DNA from: Halobacteria archaeon AArc-dxtr1
GTDB taxonomy: Archaea > Halobacteriota > Halobacteria > Halobacteriales > Natrialbaceae
Length of the DNA: 64,000 nt
Assembly (NCBI GenBank): GCA_025517425.1
Contig: JAOPJY010000001.1
Coordinates: forward strand, 1,288,217 to 1,352,216
Direction: 5' to 3'
Shown here: positions 16,961 through 27,200 of the stretch, in pieces
Numbering within the stretch: position 1 is the stretch's first letter
How the letters are laid out: every line of letters begins with the position of its first letter
Translations under genes and position numbers: made by a program
Notes under the pieces: model-generated
The model's database searches: none
What the model was told of the DNA's origin: nothing
The model's input: the letters and a program-made list of their open reading frames with translations, nothing else

Positions 16961-17512
16961 ATGCGGATTCGCGAGTGGCAGGACATCGTGACGGACGTGA
17001 CCGAGCGCGACGTCGATCCGGACGGGTGGCGGGCCGTCGCGGGCGACCGTGCCGGCGGCGTCGGCGAAGATATGTACCTCGCACACCCACGGGCAGGCGT
17101 CTTTTTCCTCAAAACGTACGCGAAGAACCCGTTTCAAGTTCGGGGCGTCGGCTCCCGCGTCGCCCGAAGTGTTGACGACGAGATCGGCTCGTTCCTGCCG
17201 GAGCGCGACAGCGGCGGCCGATTCGCCGTCCAGTCCCCACCCGAAGACGAAGACCACGCCGAATCGGTCGCCAAACGCCTCGAGACCGTCGTCGAGACCC
17301 ACGGCGACGCTCCGACGACACCCCAGGCCTTTTTCGACGACGTGATGGACGCTCTCGAGAGTCCCGCCTTCGGGCCGATGGAGTACGATCAGTACGACCG
17401 ACCCGGCGAACTGGACGAGCTGGCAGACCGGTTCGAGGAGGCCGACGAACTGCTCTCAGCCGAACTCGACGAGCTCATCGAGACCGACGAGGTCGACCGC
17501 GGGTTCATGTGA
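16961..17512 (+). CDS. Conserved haloarchaeal protein of unknown function
   Basis: The 183-residue product begins MRIREWQDIVTDVTERDVDP and is acidic throughout. It contains EDMYLAHPRAGVFFLKTYAKNP (positions about 43-64), a basic and aromatic patch, and a C-terminal helical region ending DELIETDEVDRGFM. ATG 16961 is chosen over an in-frame upstream start at 16895 because the intervening residues are low in character. No fold or function could be assigned. Confidence 0.7.
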   Translation: MRIREWQDIVTDVTERDVDPDGWRAVAGDRAGGVGEDMYLAHPRAGVFFLKTYAKNPFQVRGVGSRVARSVDDEIGSFLPERDSGGRFAVQSPPEDEDHAESVAKRLETVVETHGDAPTTPQAFFDDVMDALESPAFGPMEYDQYDRPGELDELADRFEEADELLSAELDELIETDEVDRGFM

Positions 17513-17598
17513 ACCGGCGACGCGGCGAGATCACTGACGGCGAGGGATGACGAACGGTCGCCGGTGGCTCTTTACTGTCGGCGCCCGAGAGCGAACGT

Positions 17599-18009
17599 AT
17601 GGACGCGAGCCGCGACGACGGCGACCGCGAGGCCGCCGAGAAGACGGTCCGCGAGTACTACGAGGCCCTCCGCGAGGGAGCACCGCTCGCGGCGTTCTTT
17701 CTCGAGGACGACGCGACGACCAAGTTCGGCGTGAGCGAGGCGCTGTACGGCTACGAGGCGGTCGCGTCGGGGCTGCGCGAGCAGTCCGAGACGACCGGTG
17801 AGTGGCGCGTCGAGAGCGATCGCCTCGCGGTCGACGTCCGCGGCGACTGCGCCGTGGTTACCGACCGGGTCACCCTCGCCTGGACCGACCAGTCGACCGG
17901 TATCCGGCGGCGCTTCGAGACGCGCTGGAGTGGGACGCTCGTCCGCGAGGAGGACAGTGATGCGTGGCTGTTCCACACGCTGCACGTGAGTGCGCCAAAC
18001 GAGTTGTAG
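17599..18009 (+). CDS. SnoaL/NTF2-like domain protein
   Basis: The 136-residue protein has the layout of an NTF2-like cone fold: EAAEKTVREYYEALREG, then LAAFFLEDDATTKFG, GYEAVASGLREQ, and a series of beta strands (VTDRVTLAW, FETRWSGTLV, WLFHTLHVS). Such proteins bind small ligands or act as isomerases or hydrolases. No catalytic residue can be assigned confidently. A TTTACT-like element near 17570-17576 lies about 26 bases before the ATG, suggesting a leaderless mRNA. Confidence 0.75.
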   Translation: MDASRDDGDREAAEKTVREYYEALREGAPLAAFFLEDDATTKFGVSEALYGYEAVASGLREQSETTGEWRVESDRLAVDVRGDCAVVTDRVTLAWTDQSTGIRRRFETRWSGTLVREEDSDAWLFHTLHVSAPNEL

Positions 18010-18088
18010 GCAGTCTCGGGGTTGGCCCGAGGATTTTTGCGGAACCGACGCACTCGACGGTTCTTCAGAACTCGATTCGAAAGAACAG

Positions 18089-19045
18089 CTACCGCTCGAT
18101 GCGCCGAACCCACTGTCCGGGCTCGTCGAGTTCGTCCTGTGTCGGGAGATTCTCCGGCTGATCCCAGACGCGCGTCGCCGTCTCGAGATCGCGAGCGCGA
18201 ACGACGCCCTCGAAGAAGGTCTTGCCACGCTCGTACTGGCGCTCTTTGAGCCCGAGTCCGAGGAGCCGGCGAAACAGCTGCTGAAGGGGACCCCGTCCCT
18301 GCCGGCGCGCGTCGAGCTTGCGCCGGAGGTCGGCATACTCGTCGTCGAAGGCGTGATCCATCAGGAGTTCGGCGTACCCCTCGACGACGGTCATGGTGGC
18401 GTCTAGCTCGCGAAACGACTCCCTGTCGAACCGGCCCGACGTGAGCCCCTCGATACCCTCCTCCATCCGTGCCTCGAGGTGGTCAGAGAGCCACGGTGCG
18501 GCGCCGAACTCGGCGGCGTGGGTCACTTCGTGGAAGGCGATCCAGCGCCGGAAGCGCGCGGGGTTGACCTCGAGCAGGTCGGCGACACGATCGATGTTCG
18601 GATGGACGAAGTACAGCGCGTGGTTCTCGTCGGGTCCTTCCGCCAAGAGCAGCGGATCGTACTGTCCCAAGACGTTGCGCCCGAGGAAGGCGAGCAACAC
18701 GCTCATCGTCCCCGTGTTGATCGTCCGGGCGACGCCCGGGAAGGGACCGGTCTGGGCCTCCAGCGGCGCCATGACTCGCCGAAACGTCGCGACGTTGGCG
18801 TCGATCCAGTGGTGGCGATTCTGGATCTCGATCGTATCGGGAACGTCGAATGCGACCGTCGAAACCGTCCGGATCCGCTCTCGGGCGTCGCGGACGTCCC
18901 GGGCGTAGGCCTCGCGCTCGCCAGACCCGAGTGCGAGCGAGCCGGGATCGGTGGCCGCTTTGGCCGCCTCGGCGGCCGACGTCCAGTCGATGACGTCGTC
19001 GCCAGAGGCGCCGGCGACGGCCCGGACGCTACGATAAAGGTTCAC
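18089..19045 (-). CDS. Zinc-dependent metalloprotease-like protein (DUF2342 type)
   Basis: The protein of about 318 residues has an HEVTH motif (residues 172-176 from the chosen start) followed by AAEFGAAPWL, and a downstream VVEGYAELLMDH that may provide the third zinc ligand. This matches the zincin-like DUF2342 family, sometimes labelled as F420-biosynthesis associated; protease activity is unproven. GTG at 19045 is preferred because NLYRSVRAVAGASGD is the family N-terminus and a CTTTTGC element lies about 27 bases upstream. The open frame extends to 19072. Confidence 0.8.
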   Translation of the reverse strand: MNLYRSVRAVAGASGDDVIDWTSAAEAAKAATDPGSLALGSGEREAYARDVRDARERIRTVSTVAFDVPDTIEIQNRHHWIDANVATFRRVMAPLEAQTGPFPGVARTINTGTMSVLLAFLGRNVLGQYDPLLLAEGPDENHALYFVHPNIDRVADLLEVNPARFRRWIAFHEVTHAAEFGAAPWLSDHLEARMEEGIEGLTSGRFDRESFRELDATMTVVEGYAELLMDHAFDDEYADLRRKLDARRQGRGPLQQLFRRLLGLGLKERQYERGKTFFEGVVRARDLETATRVWDQPENLPTQDELDEPGQWVRRIER

Positions 19046-19115
19046 GGGCGATCGTACGACGGGGCCGGGCAAAAGGGTTCGGCTGAAGCGCGACCTGTGG
19101 TGAGAAAGCGTTCGA

Positions 19116-19415
19116 TCAGTTGACGATGACGTCGGGCTGTTCGGCGTCGGCCGGCTCCTCCTCGTCGCCGCCGCGGAACTTCTTGATCGCGACTGCGATT
19201 CCGACCAGGAGTACGAGCCCGACGAGCGCGCCGACGACGCCCTTCCCGGCAGAGTCGTCTTCGGCGTGCTCGCTGTCGACCTCCTCGTCGACGTCCGACT
19301 CCGCGCCGACCTCGACCTTGCGGCCGCCGGGGAGCGCGTCGCTGATCTCTTTCGGTCCGAACTGGGTATTCCCGTCCAGATGCAACTCGACGAAGGTGAA
19401 CTTCTTGTCGCCCAT
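19116..19415 (-). CDS. Small single-pass membrane protein
   Basis: The 99-residue protein has a soluble N-terminal half (KKFTFVELHLDGNTQFGP), an acidic linker (EVDSEHAEDD) and one transmembrane helix at about 57-78 (GVVGALVGLVLLVGIAVAIKK by ends), then an acidic tail. It looks like a haloarchaeal membrane-anchored small domain with the N-terminal part outside or at the membrane face. No family function is known. A TATA-like element near 19440 predicts a short leader. Confidence 0.65.
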   Translation of the reverse strand: MGDKKFTFVELHLDGNTQFGPKEISDALPGGRKVEVGAESDVDEEVDSEHAEDDSAGKGVVGALVGLVLLVGIAVAIKKFRGGDEEEPADAEQPDVIVN

Positions 19416-19495
19416 ATGAGAAGCTTCGACGGGCGAACACTTAGCCGTTTTGCTGGCTCGCGGGGAGGTGAGACGGTGATCTCGCGGAGACCGGA

Positions 19496-22444
19496 TCAGC
19501 CAGCGTTATCGCCGATTGTCTCGAGTACGTGCTCGTGAAACGCCTGCAAGGCGGCGCTCTCGTCTTCTGCGAGGACGACGTCACTGGCCGACAGCGTCGC
19601 CAGTCCGAACGCCCGCGGCGTCGGCGAGTCGAGGCTGTGACGGCAGACGGTCAACTCGCCTGTGTCAATCTCCCGGACGATCGCCTCGATTTCGGCGATT
19701 GCGAGCTTGTCAGAGAGTAACTCGCGGTAGGTCTCCTCGATCACCGCGAACTCCTCGAGATCCTCGGCGAAGCCCAGCAACATCTCGCTCGAGACCTGCT
19801 GCTCGCTCGCGGACTTCTCGTAGCCCTTGTACCGCTTCAAGATCATCAGGGCTCGCGTGGCGTTGATCCGGAAGTACCGCTGGAGGAGATCGGTGCCCGA
19901 GAGCGCGGCCCGGAGGTCCGTGCGAACGTCGGACGGGTCCAGGTCCGCGAGAATCCCGTCGAGGTCGACCTTCCGGTTCAGTGGCATCGAGAGCACGAAG
20001 CCGTTGTCCGCGACTGCGACTTTGACGTTCGCCGTCGCCACCTGCGCACAGCGGTGGGCAAGAAGTCGGGAGAGCCCGTCGTTGACCCGGCGGCCGTAGA
20101 CGCTGTGGACGTAGTAGTGGCGCTCGTAGGCGTCGCGATCGCGCTCGACTTCGATCGCGAGCCGGTCGGGGGTGCTCACGCTTTCGGGACCCGCGTACTG
20201 GAGCTGGTGGTCGAACAGCCGGGCGATCGCGCGGACGCTGTCGTCGTCGATCGGAAACTCGCGGAGCCAAGCACGCACGCGAGCCGGGCCGCCAGCCTCG
20301 TAGTGCTCGAGGAGTTCGCCCTGGAAGGCCAGGATCTCGCGGGCGAGATCAGTCGAGAGCGGCAGCCGCTCGGCGTACCAGGAGGGGACGGTCGGCCGCG
20401 CGCTCGTCCGGTCGACGTAGACCTTCGACCCTCGGCGGTAGCGGTACTCGAAGTTGTTGCCCCCGAGGACGAAGACGTCGCCTTTCTCTAAGGTGTCCAG
20501 ATAGTTCTCGTCTAGCTGGCCGACCCACTCGTCTGTGGCGCGGGTGTGGACGTCACAGGTGAAGGAGTCGGGTATCGTCCCGATGTTGGTCATGTAGATC
20601 ACCCGAGCCAGCCGGCCGCGCTTGCCCAGCAGGGGCTCGCCGACGGGGAACTCCTCGTAGTGGTGCTCGCCATCGGGGGGATCGTTCTCGTCGCGCCAGA
20701 TCTTCGCGTAGACGTTTCGATCCTCCATGCCGGCGTAGGCGGCAGTGAGGTAGTCCATGAGTGACTCCCACTCGTCCGCCGAGTAGTCGCGGTACGGATA
20801 GGCGCGCTGGAGGATCGCCCGCACCGCCGACTCGGGGCGAATCTCGGCGATCGCCATCCCGTAGACGTGCTGGGCGGCGACGTCCTGGGCTCGCTCGGGG
20901 ATCGAGACGGCGTCGACGAATCCCACTTCGGCCTTTCGGAGCATGACGGCACACTCGAGGAGTTCGTCCCGGTCTAACGCGATCACCCGCCCCGTGACCG
21001 TCTGGCCGACGCGGTGGCCGGCCCGCCCGACTCGCTGGAGCAGCGCGGCGACCGACTTCGGCGAGCCGACCTGCACGACGAGATCGACGTGGGGCATGTC
21101 AATTCCGAGTTCGAGGGAGGTCGAGGTCGTCACGACGTCGAGATCGCCCGACTTTAACCGCGACTCGACGTCCTGGCGGACCTCCGTCGAGAGGCTGCCG
21201 TGGTGGCACGCGGAGTTCTCCTCGTCGTAGGCGTCGAACCGGTCGCGCAGTTCGTGGAGGACGCGCTCGGCGCCCGACCGCGTGTTCGTGAAGACGATCG
21301 TGTTCGTGTGTTCGCTGACGTGCTCGTGGAGCAGCCGGTAGAAGCGATCCTGGACGATCGCGCGGGAGGTGTGGATCAAGTCGTCGGTCGGACACTCGAG
21401 TCGGACGTCCAGATCGCGCGAGAAGCGAGCGTCGACGATATCGCAGGGCCGCGGTTCGAATTCGAGTTCGTCGGTTTCCGAGGCCCGTTGGACCTCGCTA
21501 CTCGCGACTCGTTCCTCACCGTTCGCATCGTCCGAGGCGCTACGCGCCTCGCGGCTCGCGGCTTCGCCGCTCGCACTCACCGAGGTGCGTTGCACCTCGT
21601 AACCCACCAGAAACTCCGCTACCTCCGAAAGCGGCTCGATCGTCGCCGAGCAGCCGATTCGGGTGATCTCCGTATCGGAAAGCGCCTCGAGTCGCTCGAG
21701 GGAGACCGAGAGGTGCGTGCCGCGCTTGTTCGCCGCCAGCGAGTGGATCTCGTCGACGACGACGTACTCCACAGTGCGGAGCTTCTCGCGGAACTTTGGG
21801 GAATTGAGCAAGATTGCGAGGGTCTCGGGCGTCGTGTTGAGGATGTGTGGCGTCTCCTCGAGCATCTGCTGGCGCTCGTAGGAGGTCGTATCGCCGTGAC
21901 GGATCGCGTGGCGGATCTCGCCCAGTTCGTCGCCGCGAGCCGCAGCGATTTCGGCGATTCCCTCGAGCGGCACCTCGAGGTTGCGGTGGATGTCGTTCGC
22001 GAGCGATTTCAGTGGCGAAATGTAGAGGCAGTAGACCGAGTTCTCGAGGCCAGACGACTGCGTCGCCGCCGGTGCGTCTGCGTCACCAGCGCCAGCCGCG
22101 TCACCATCCGCAACTGTACCGCCGTCGCGATCGCGGCGGTAGAGTTCGTTGATGATGGCCGTAAACGAGGCGAGCGTCTTGCCGCTCCCCGTCGGCGCCG
22201 CGATCAGCGTGTTCTCCTCGGCGTGGACGTTCGGAATCGCGCCGCGCTGGGGCGGGGTAAAGAAGCCGCCGTTCTCGGGGACGAAGTCGCCGAACTCGCG
22301 AACCCACCACTCTCGGACGGCGGGTTCGAGGAGCGAGAGGACGTCGGCGTCTGCAATCTCGGCGGCGTCCGGGTCGAAGGGTAGATCGGCGTCGAGGTCG
22401 AACGGCAGCCGCTCGTTGGAAATTGGCGACTCGGCCCCATCCAT
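19496..22444 (-). CDS. lhr: Lhr-type DEAD/H-box helicase
   Basis: The 982-residue protein is a superfamily 2 helicase of the Lhr (large helicase-related) class. It has FTPPQRGAIP, Walker A APTGSGKTL, the SPLKSLANDIHRN motif, DEIH in VVVDEIHSLAANKRG, GCSATI, and in the second RecA domain TSLELGIDMP with QRVGRAGHR. A long C-terminal part holds the winged-helix and Lhr-core regions. Such enzymes act on forked DNA or RNA-DNA in repair. ATG 22444 is preferred over 22516 because it leaves room for two promoters before the divergent lipoprotein gene. A hairpin-rich insertion lies between the two RecA domains. Confidence 0.9.
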   Translation of the reverse strand: MDGAESPISNERLPFDLDADLPFDPDAAEIADADVLSLLEPAVREWWVREFGDFVPENGGFFTPPQRGAIPNVHAEENTLIAAPTGSGKTLASFTAIINELYRRDRDGGTVADGDAAGAGDADAPAATQSSGLENSVYCLYISPLKSLANDIHRNLEVPLEGIAEIAAARGDELGEIRHAIRHGDTTSYERQQMLEETPHILNTTPETLAILLNSPKFREKLRTVEYVVVDEIHSLAANKRGTHLSVSLERLEALSDTEITRIGCSATIEPLSEVAEFLVGYEVQRTSVSASGEAASREARSASDDANGEERVASSEVQRASETDELEFEPRPCDIVDARFSRDLDVRLECPTDDLIHTSRAIVQDRFYRLLHEHVSEHTNTIVFTNTRSGAERVLHELRDRFDAYDEENSACHHGSLSTEVRQDVESRLKSGDLDVVTTSTSLELGIDMPHVDLVVQVGSPKSVAALLQRVGRAGHRVGQTVTGRVIALDRDELLECAVMLRKAEVGFVDAVSIPERAQDVAAQHVYGMAIAEIRPESAVRAILQRAYPYRDYSADEWESLMDYLTAAYAGMEDRNVYAKIWRDENDPPDGEHHYEEFPVGEPLLGKRGRLARVIYMTNIGTIPDSFTCDVHTRATDEWVGQLDENYLDTLEKGDVFVLGGNNFEYRYRRGSKVYVDRTSARPTVPSWYAERLPLSTDLAREILAFQGELLEHYEAGGPARVRAWLREFPIDDDSVRAIARLFDHQLQYAGPESVSTPDRLAIEVERDRDAYERHYYVHSVYGRRVNDGLSRLLAHRCAQVATANVKVAVADNGFVLSMPLNRKVDLDGILADLDPSDVRTDLRAALSGTDLLQRYFRINATRALMILKRYKGYEKSASEQQVSSEMLLGFAEDLEEFAVIEETYRELLSDKLAIAEIEAIVREIDTGELTVCRHSLDSPTPRAFGLATLSASDVVLAEDESAALQAFHEHVLETIGDNAG
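21480..21599. repeat. Cluster of in-frame 3-nt-loop hairpins inside lhr
   Basis: Four short palindromes lie in one 120-base segment. The first is an imperfect CGAGG-type element at about 21479-21497. Then follow CGAGGCGC-TAC-GCGCCTCG at 21533-21551, GCGGC-TTC-GCCGC at 21558-21570, and CGAGGTGC-GTT-GCACCTCG at 21581-21599. The first and last are related copies and both encode EVQR[TA]S on the minus strand. The encoded 45-residue Ser/Ala/Glu-rich stretch interrupts the helicase core in a loop and keeps the frame. Confidence 0.7.
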
Positions 22445-22565
22445 TGGCGGGTCTGCGGGCCACGCGACCAAGAGAGTTTGGCCACCGGAGCGAAAGTGGA
22501 GCGTTGGTGGAAACACACCCCACTATTGGGAAAAGGTCTTTACCCGATCCAGTGACATTTCCTCT

Positions 22566-23315
22566 ATGAACCGCCGACAGCTGCTCGCAGCAACTGGGGC
22601 AGGAGCACTCGTCGGTGTCGGCGGTTGCATCGATGGGTCGCAGGAGTCGGCTGACGGCGACGCTACCGACTCGCAGGATGTGGTAGTCGAAAACGGCGCC
22701 CCTCCTCCCCGGGACGAGTTTCCCGACCGGCCGGACGAACTCGACAACGAATCAGTCCTGGAGTACGTCGGAGAACACCAGCGAACGGTGTTGGTACAGA
22801 ATCCGTACACCGGTTGTGAACCCCAGGTGGCCGCCGAGTACGAGGAGGGTTTTTACGTCGGATTGGAGGAATGCGATATCATCACGTCGGAGGGAGACGC
22901 GGCTGAAGTACCGGTTCTGTACCTCGTCACTGAGACGGACACGTATCGACTCGAACTCGACGTGCAAGAGGCTGTTGGCGCTGGATTCGAGGACGGCGGC
23001 CCGCACAATCTCGTGCTGGCGAACTTCGACGACACCGAGCACGATCTGAGCGTCGAACTGGTTCATTACGACGCCGACGGCGACTCGACGGTGGCACTCG
23101 ACACCACGTACACGCTCGGCGGTGAACGCGGCGTGTATCTCGATGCCGTTCCCGTGAGTCGCTCGGAGACCGATCTCCGCGTCGAGCTCGCGGACGGGTC
23201 CGAAGTAAGCGAGCGACTCGAGACGACACCGAACCCTGCTGCCGAACCGTTCAGGGCGGTTTACATCACACCAGCGTCGGAGCTCGTTATTCGGGAACTC
23301 GAGTTCCGTCCGTGA
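22566..23315 (+). CDS. Secreted lipoprotein of unknown function
   Basis: The 249-residue protein begins MNRRQLLAATGAGALVG with a lipobox ending at Cys21, so it is a likely Tat-exported lipoprotein. The mature part is acidic and beta-rich (VLVQNPYTGCEPQ, VPVLYLVTETDTYRLELDV, then HDLSVELVHYDADGD). It resembles an immunoglobulin-like fold binding or adhesion domain. No enzyme motif is visible. Divergent from lhr with about 120 bases between the starts; it is followed by the metallo-beta-lactamase-fold gene. Confidence 0.7.
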   Translation: MNRRQLLAATGAGALVGVGGCIDGSQESADGDATDSQDVVVENGAPPPRDEFPDRPDELDNESVLEYVGEHQRTVLVQNPYTGCEPQVAAEYEEGFYVGLEECDIITSEGDAAEVPVLYLVTETDTYRLELDVQEAVGAGFEDGGPHNLVLANFDDTEHDLSVELVHYDADGDSTVALDTTYTLGGERGVYLDAVPVSRSETDLRVELADGSEVSERLETTPNPAAEPFRAVYITPASELVIRELEFRP

Positions 23316-23405
23316 GTGTCCGCGGGAGACTGCTCGTCCTCTCGAAGCGACCAAACTGGCGCAACGACCCGTACCCTTATCCGAGCCGACGATTCACGTC
23401 GATCC

Positions 23406-24140
23406 ATGAAGGTGACCTTCCTCGGAACGGGCAGCGCGCTGCCGACCGCGGACCGCGTGCAGACGGGGATCCTGCTTGAGGACGACGATCGGACGCTCCT
23501 GGTCGACTGCGGGTCGGGCGTCCTCCACCGCCTCCAGCAGTCCGGCGTGGGCTACGAGGGCGTCTCGACGGTGCTGCTGACCCACCACCACCTGGATCAC
23601 GTCGCCGATCTGCTCCCGCTGATGAAAGCTCGCTGGCTCGCCGGCGAGGAGCACCTCGAGATCGTCGGCCCACAGGGAACGAAGGGGCTGGTCGACGGGC
23701 TGCTCTCGGTTCACGACTACATGGCGGGACGCCTGGATCTGCAGGTTCGGGAAGTCGTCCCCGGCGAGTTCTCGGTCGCGGGCTTCGAGGTCGCGGCCTA
23801 CGAAACGCGCCACTCCCTGCCGTGTCTGGCCTATCGATTTGGCGACCGGTTCGTCTACAGCGGCGACAGCGAGGCGTTCGGCGGGCTCGCGAACTTCGCT
23901 GACGGAGCGGCCGTGGTGGCTCACGACTGCTCGTTTCCCGACGACGTCGACGTGTCGAACCACCCGACGCCCGAATCACTGGGCACGGAACTCGCCGGCA
24001 AAGATATCGAGACGGTCTATCTAACCCACCTCTACCCACACACCGACGGCCGCCACGAGGAGATGCTCGCGTCGATCGAGCGCCACTACGACGGGGAGGT
24101 TCGATTCGCAACCGATGGACAGACGGTTCGGGTCGACTGA
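23406..24140 (+). CDS. Metallo-beta-lactamase-fold hydrolase (RNase Z-like)
   Basis: The 244-residue protein starts MKVTFLGTGSALPTADR, typical of RNase Z/ElaC-like enzymes, and has the metal motif THHHLDHVADLL, then ETRHSLPCLAYRF and VYSGDSEAF with HDCSF and THLYPHTDG. These supply the expected His/Asp ligands for two zinc ions. Whether it processes tRNA 3' ends or hydrolyses a small substrate cannot be told from the sequence; the exosite insertion of true tRNase Z is not obvious. ATG 23406 is the family start. Confidence 0.85.
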   Translation: MKVTFLGTGSALPTADRVQTGILLEDDDRTLLVDCGSGVLHRLQQSGVGYEGVSTVLLTHHHLDHVADLLPLMKARWLAGEEHLEIVGPQGTKGLVDGLLSVHDYMAGRLDLQVREVVPGEFSVAGFEVAAYETRHSLPCLAYRFGDRFVYSGDSEAFGGLANFADGAAVVAHDCSFPDDVDVSNHPTPESLGTELAGKDIETVYLTHLYPHTDGRHEEMLASIERHYDGEVRFATDGQTVRVD

Positions 24141-24209
24141 TCGCGGGTCAGTCTACCGGTTCTGCGAGTACGGCGCCGAGCGTGTCGGCGAATCATCCAA
24201 TAACTACTT

Positions 24210-24225
24210 TACTGAACGTTCGTTA
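24210..24225. promoter_or_regulatory. Candidate operator before the first RND gene
   Basis: The bases TACTGAACGTTCGTTA form a partial dyad around a perfect GAACGTTC core, with matching TA/TA flanks. It lies about 55-70 bases before the GTG start, where a repressor could overlap the promoter. The protein that binds it is unknown. Confidence 0.35.
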
Positions 24226-24280
24226 CTGACGATAACATCATGGGGATCGGAGCGACTGTGGGACGGAAACGGAGGGTGCT

Positions 24281-27200
24281 GTGAGTCGGGTTCAACGGAC
24301 CGCGGAGGCGGTGACCGCTAACGCACGAGTCGTCGCCGTCGCCTTGCTGCTGCTGACCGCCCTCGTCGGCGCCGGGCTGACGATGATCGAAACCGACGCC
24401 TCGCTCGATCAGTTCCAGGACGACTCTCCCGAGACCCAGGCCCAGGAGTACGTTGACGAGCTCTTCGTCGACGACGAGTCGGAGAACACGACCGCAGCAC
24501 AGGTCGTCGTGACTGGGGACAACGTCATGACGAAGGCGTCGCTGATCGAGTCCCTCGAGTTCCAACAGGAGATTCGCGCCAACGAGTCGATCAACGCGAC
24601 GCTCGTCGAGGACGATCCGATCGTCGGTATCGAGAACGTACTCGCGATGTCGGCGATCACAGAGGAGGAAATCGACGAGATCGAGGATCAGGCCGACGAA
24701 CTCGAGGAGCGTTCAGACGCAGTAAACGAGACGAGAGACCGGGCCGAAGAGGGACTCAACGAGAGCCGAGAACTACAGCGAGCGTTCGAAGAAGAGATGC
24801 TGGAGGCGGGACTCGAGGAGGGTGACGAGGAGTACGAGCAGCGAGCCGAGGAGCTCGAAGCGGACGTCGAGGAGGTGTTCGAGTCGGTCACCGACGACGA
24901 GGTGTTCGACGACGCCCAGCGCAACTCCTACGAGCAGTCGATGAACACCGTCCGGACGTACGAGGCCCAGCTCGTCGAGTACGAAGAAGAGTACGGAGAA
25001 AGCTACGAGGAAGAGGCCCGATACAGACAGACACTCTCCGAGATGGACGACATTTACGGCTGGGCGACGACCACGATTTTCGGGGTCGACTTCAACCGGA
25101 TCGGAAGCGAGGCCCACGAGCTCGAACAGCGAATCGAGGAGTTAGAGGAGGGCGATCAGCGCCCGATAGACGAGCAAATCGCGGCGCTCGAGGCACTCGA
25201 CGACGAGGAGTTCGAGGAGCTGATCGTCGATACCATCGACGGCGAGGGGCCGAGAGCCAACGAGATGCTCGGATTCCTTCCGTCGTCGTACGAACTCGGG
25301 TCGACCGACGCCGACGCGCGGATGACGGTGCTCCTCCAGGAGACCGAGGACGCCGGCGGCGTCGAGATCGGGGTGACAGACGAGCGAGTGATCCAGAGCC
25401 AACTCGAGTTGCGAGAACTCGCCGCTGCCTACGAAGGTGACACCGACGAAGAGGCGGCTGCAGGCGGTGAAACCGCTACTGGACACGAGTACATCGTCTT
25501 CGGGGGCGGGATTATCGAGTCCGAAATCGACCAGTCGATGGCGGACACCCTCTGGATCGTCGGTCCGTTCACGCTGCTGTTCGTCGTCGGCGCGCTCGCG
25601 GTCGCCTACCGGGACCCGATCGACATCGTCCTCGGTACCAGCGGGATCATCGCAGTGCTCGTCTGGACGTTCGGGCTGGTCGGCTGGATCGGCATTCCGT
25701 TTAATCTCCTGTTTGCAGCCATTCCGGTCTTACTGGTCGGGCTCTCGGTCGACTACGCACTACACGTCTTCATGCGCCACCGCGAACGCCGACTGGAGGG
25801 TGGAGCGGGGCCGGATGGCGTCCGGCGCGCGATGGCCATCGCGCTGGCGGGCGTCGGCGCCGCGCTCGTCTGGATCACCGCCACGACCGCGATGGCGTTT
25901 ATCGCGAACGCGGTCAGTCCGCTGGGCGTGCTTCGGGAGTTCGGGATCGTCGGCGCTATCGGGATTGTCTCGGCACTGATCGTCTTCGGCGGGCTGATCC
26001 CGGCGCTGAAAGTCGAGATCGACTCGGCGCTGGAAGCGCGGGGCTACAGCCGCAGGAAGCGGGCCTTTGGCACCGGTGGCGGCCGATTCAGCCGCATCCT
26101 CTCGACGGGGGCGGTCGCAGCGCGACGGGCGCCGCTCGTCGTCCTGCTCGCGGTCTTGTTGCTGACCGCCGGCGGCGTCTACGGCGCCACGCAGGTCGAC
26201 ACTACCTTCGAGGAGGAGGACTTCATGCCCCAGAGCCAGCCCGCGTGGACAGGGTATCTGCCGGGGCCGATGGCGCCAGCCGACTACCAGGCGGCCGACG
26301 ATCTCGACGTGATCAACGAGCACTTCCACCGGCTGGATTCGAACGCCGAGCTACTGATACAAGGGTCCGTCAGCGACGATGACGCCGTAGAGCGGATCGC
26401 CGACGCAAAAGCAGCGGCAGCAGAGAGCGACGTGGTCTACACCCTGCCTAACGGGGAGGCCGACATCGTGGGACCACTCTCGGTGATGGAACAGGTCGCA
26501 GAGAGCGATGACTCGTTCAACGAGACGTACCTCGACGCGGATACGACAGACGACGGCGTCCCAAATCAGGACGTCGAGGAGGTGTACGATCAGCTGTTTA
26601 GAGCGGATCAGGAAGCCGCAAGCGAGGTCATCCACCGAACCGAGGACGGCGAATACGTGGCGCTGCGCCTGACCGTCGCGATCGAGGGCGACGCCGCCTA
26701 CGCCGAGACAGCCCAGGAGATGCGAGCGATCGCGGACCTGCTCGACGACGGCGGGGAGTTCGTCCCGGCCGAGGCGTATATGGTGACAGACGAGGAGGAG
26801 GACGAAACAGCGGGCGCCGGCGGCGGTGACACGACGAACGGCGGCGAGTCAGCCGCGATGAACGGGGACGATGACTCGAGCGCCGCGACCGGTGCCTGGA
26901 GCGCGACCGCGACAGGGAGCCCGATCACGAACCACATCGTCGAGGTCGATCTCTTCGAGACGGTTATCGAGACGCTGATCGTCGCGTTCGTCGGCGCGTT
27001 CGTCTTCCTGACGGTCGCCTACCGAGTGGCGGGCAAGAGCGCGGCGCTCGGTGCGATCACCCTCCTGCCGATCGCACTCTCGGTGAGCTGGATTCTGGGG
27101 ACGATGTACCTCCTCGACATTCCATTTAACGTATTGACAGTAACGGTCGCGGCCCTGACGATCGGACTGGGAGTCGACTACAGCATCCACATCACCTCGC

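Noticed and set aside
21200-22384. 394-codon plus-strand frame opposite lhr
   Set aside because: Shadow of the lhr gene, with no recognisable domain.
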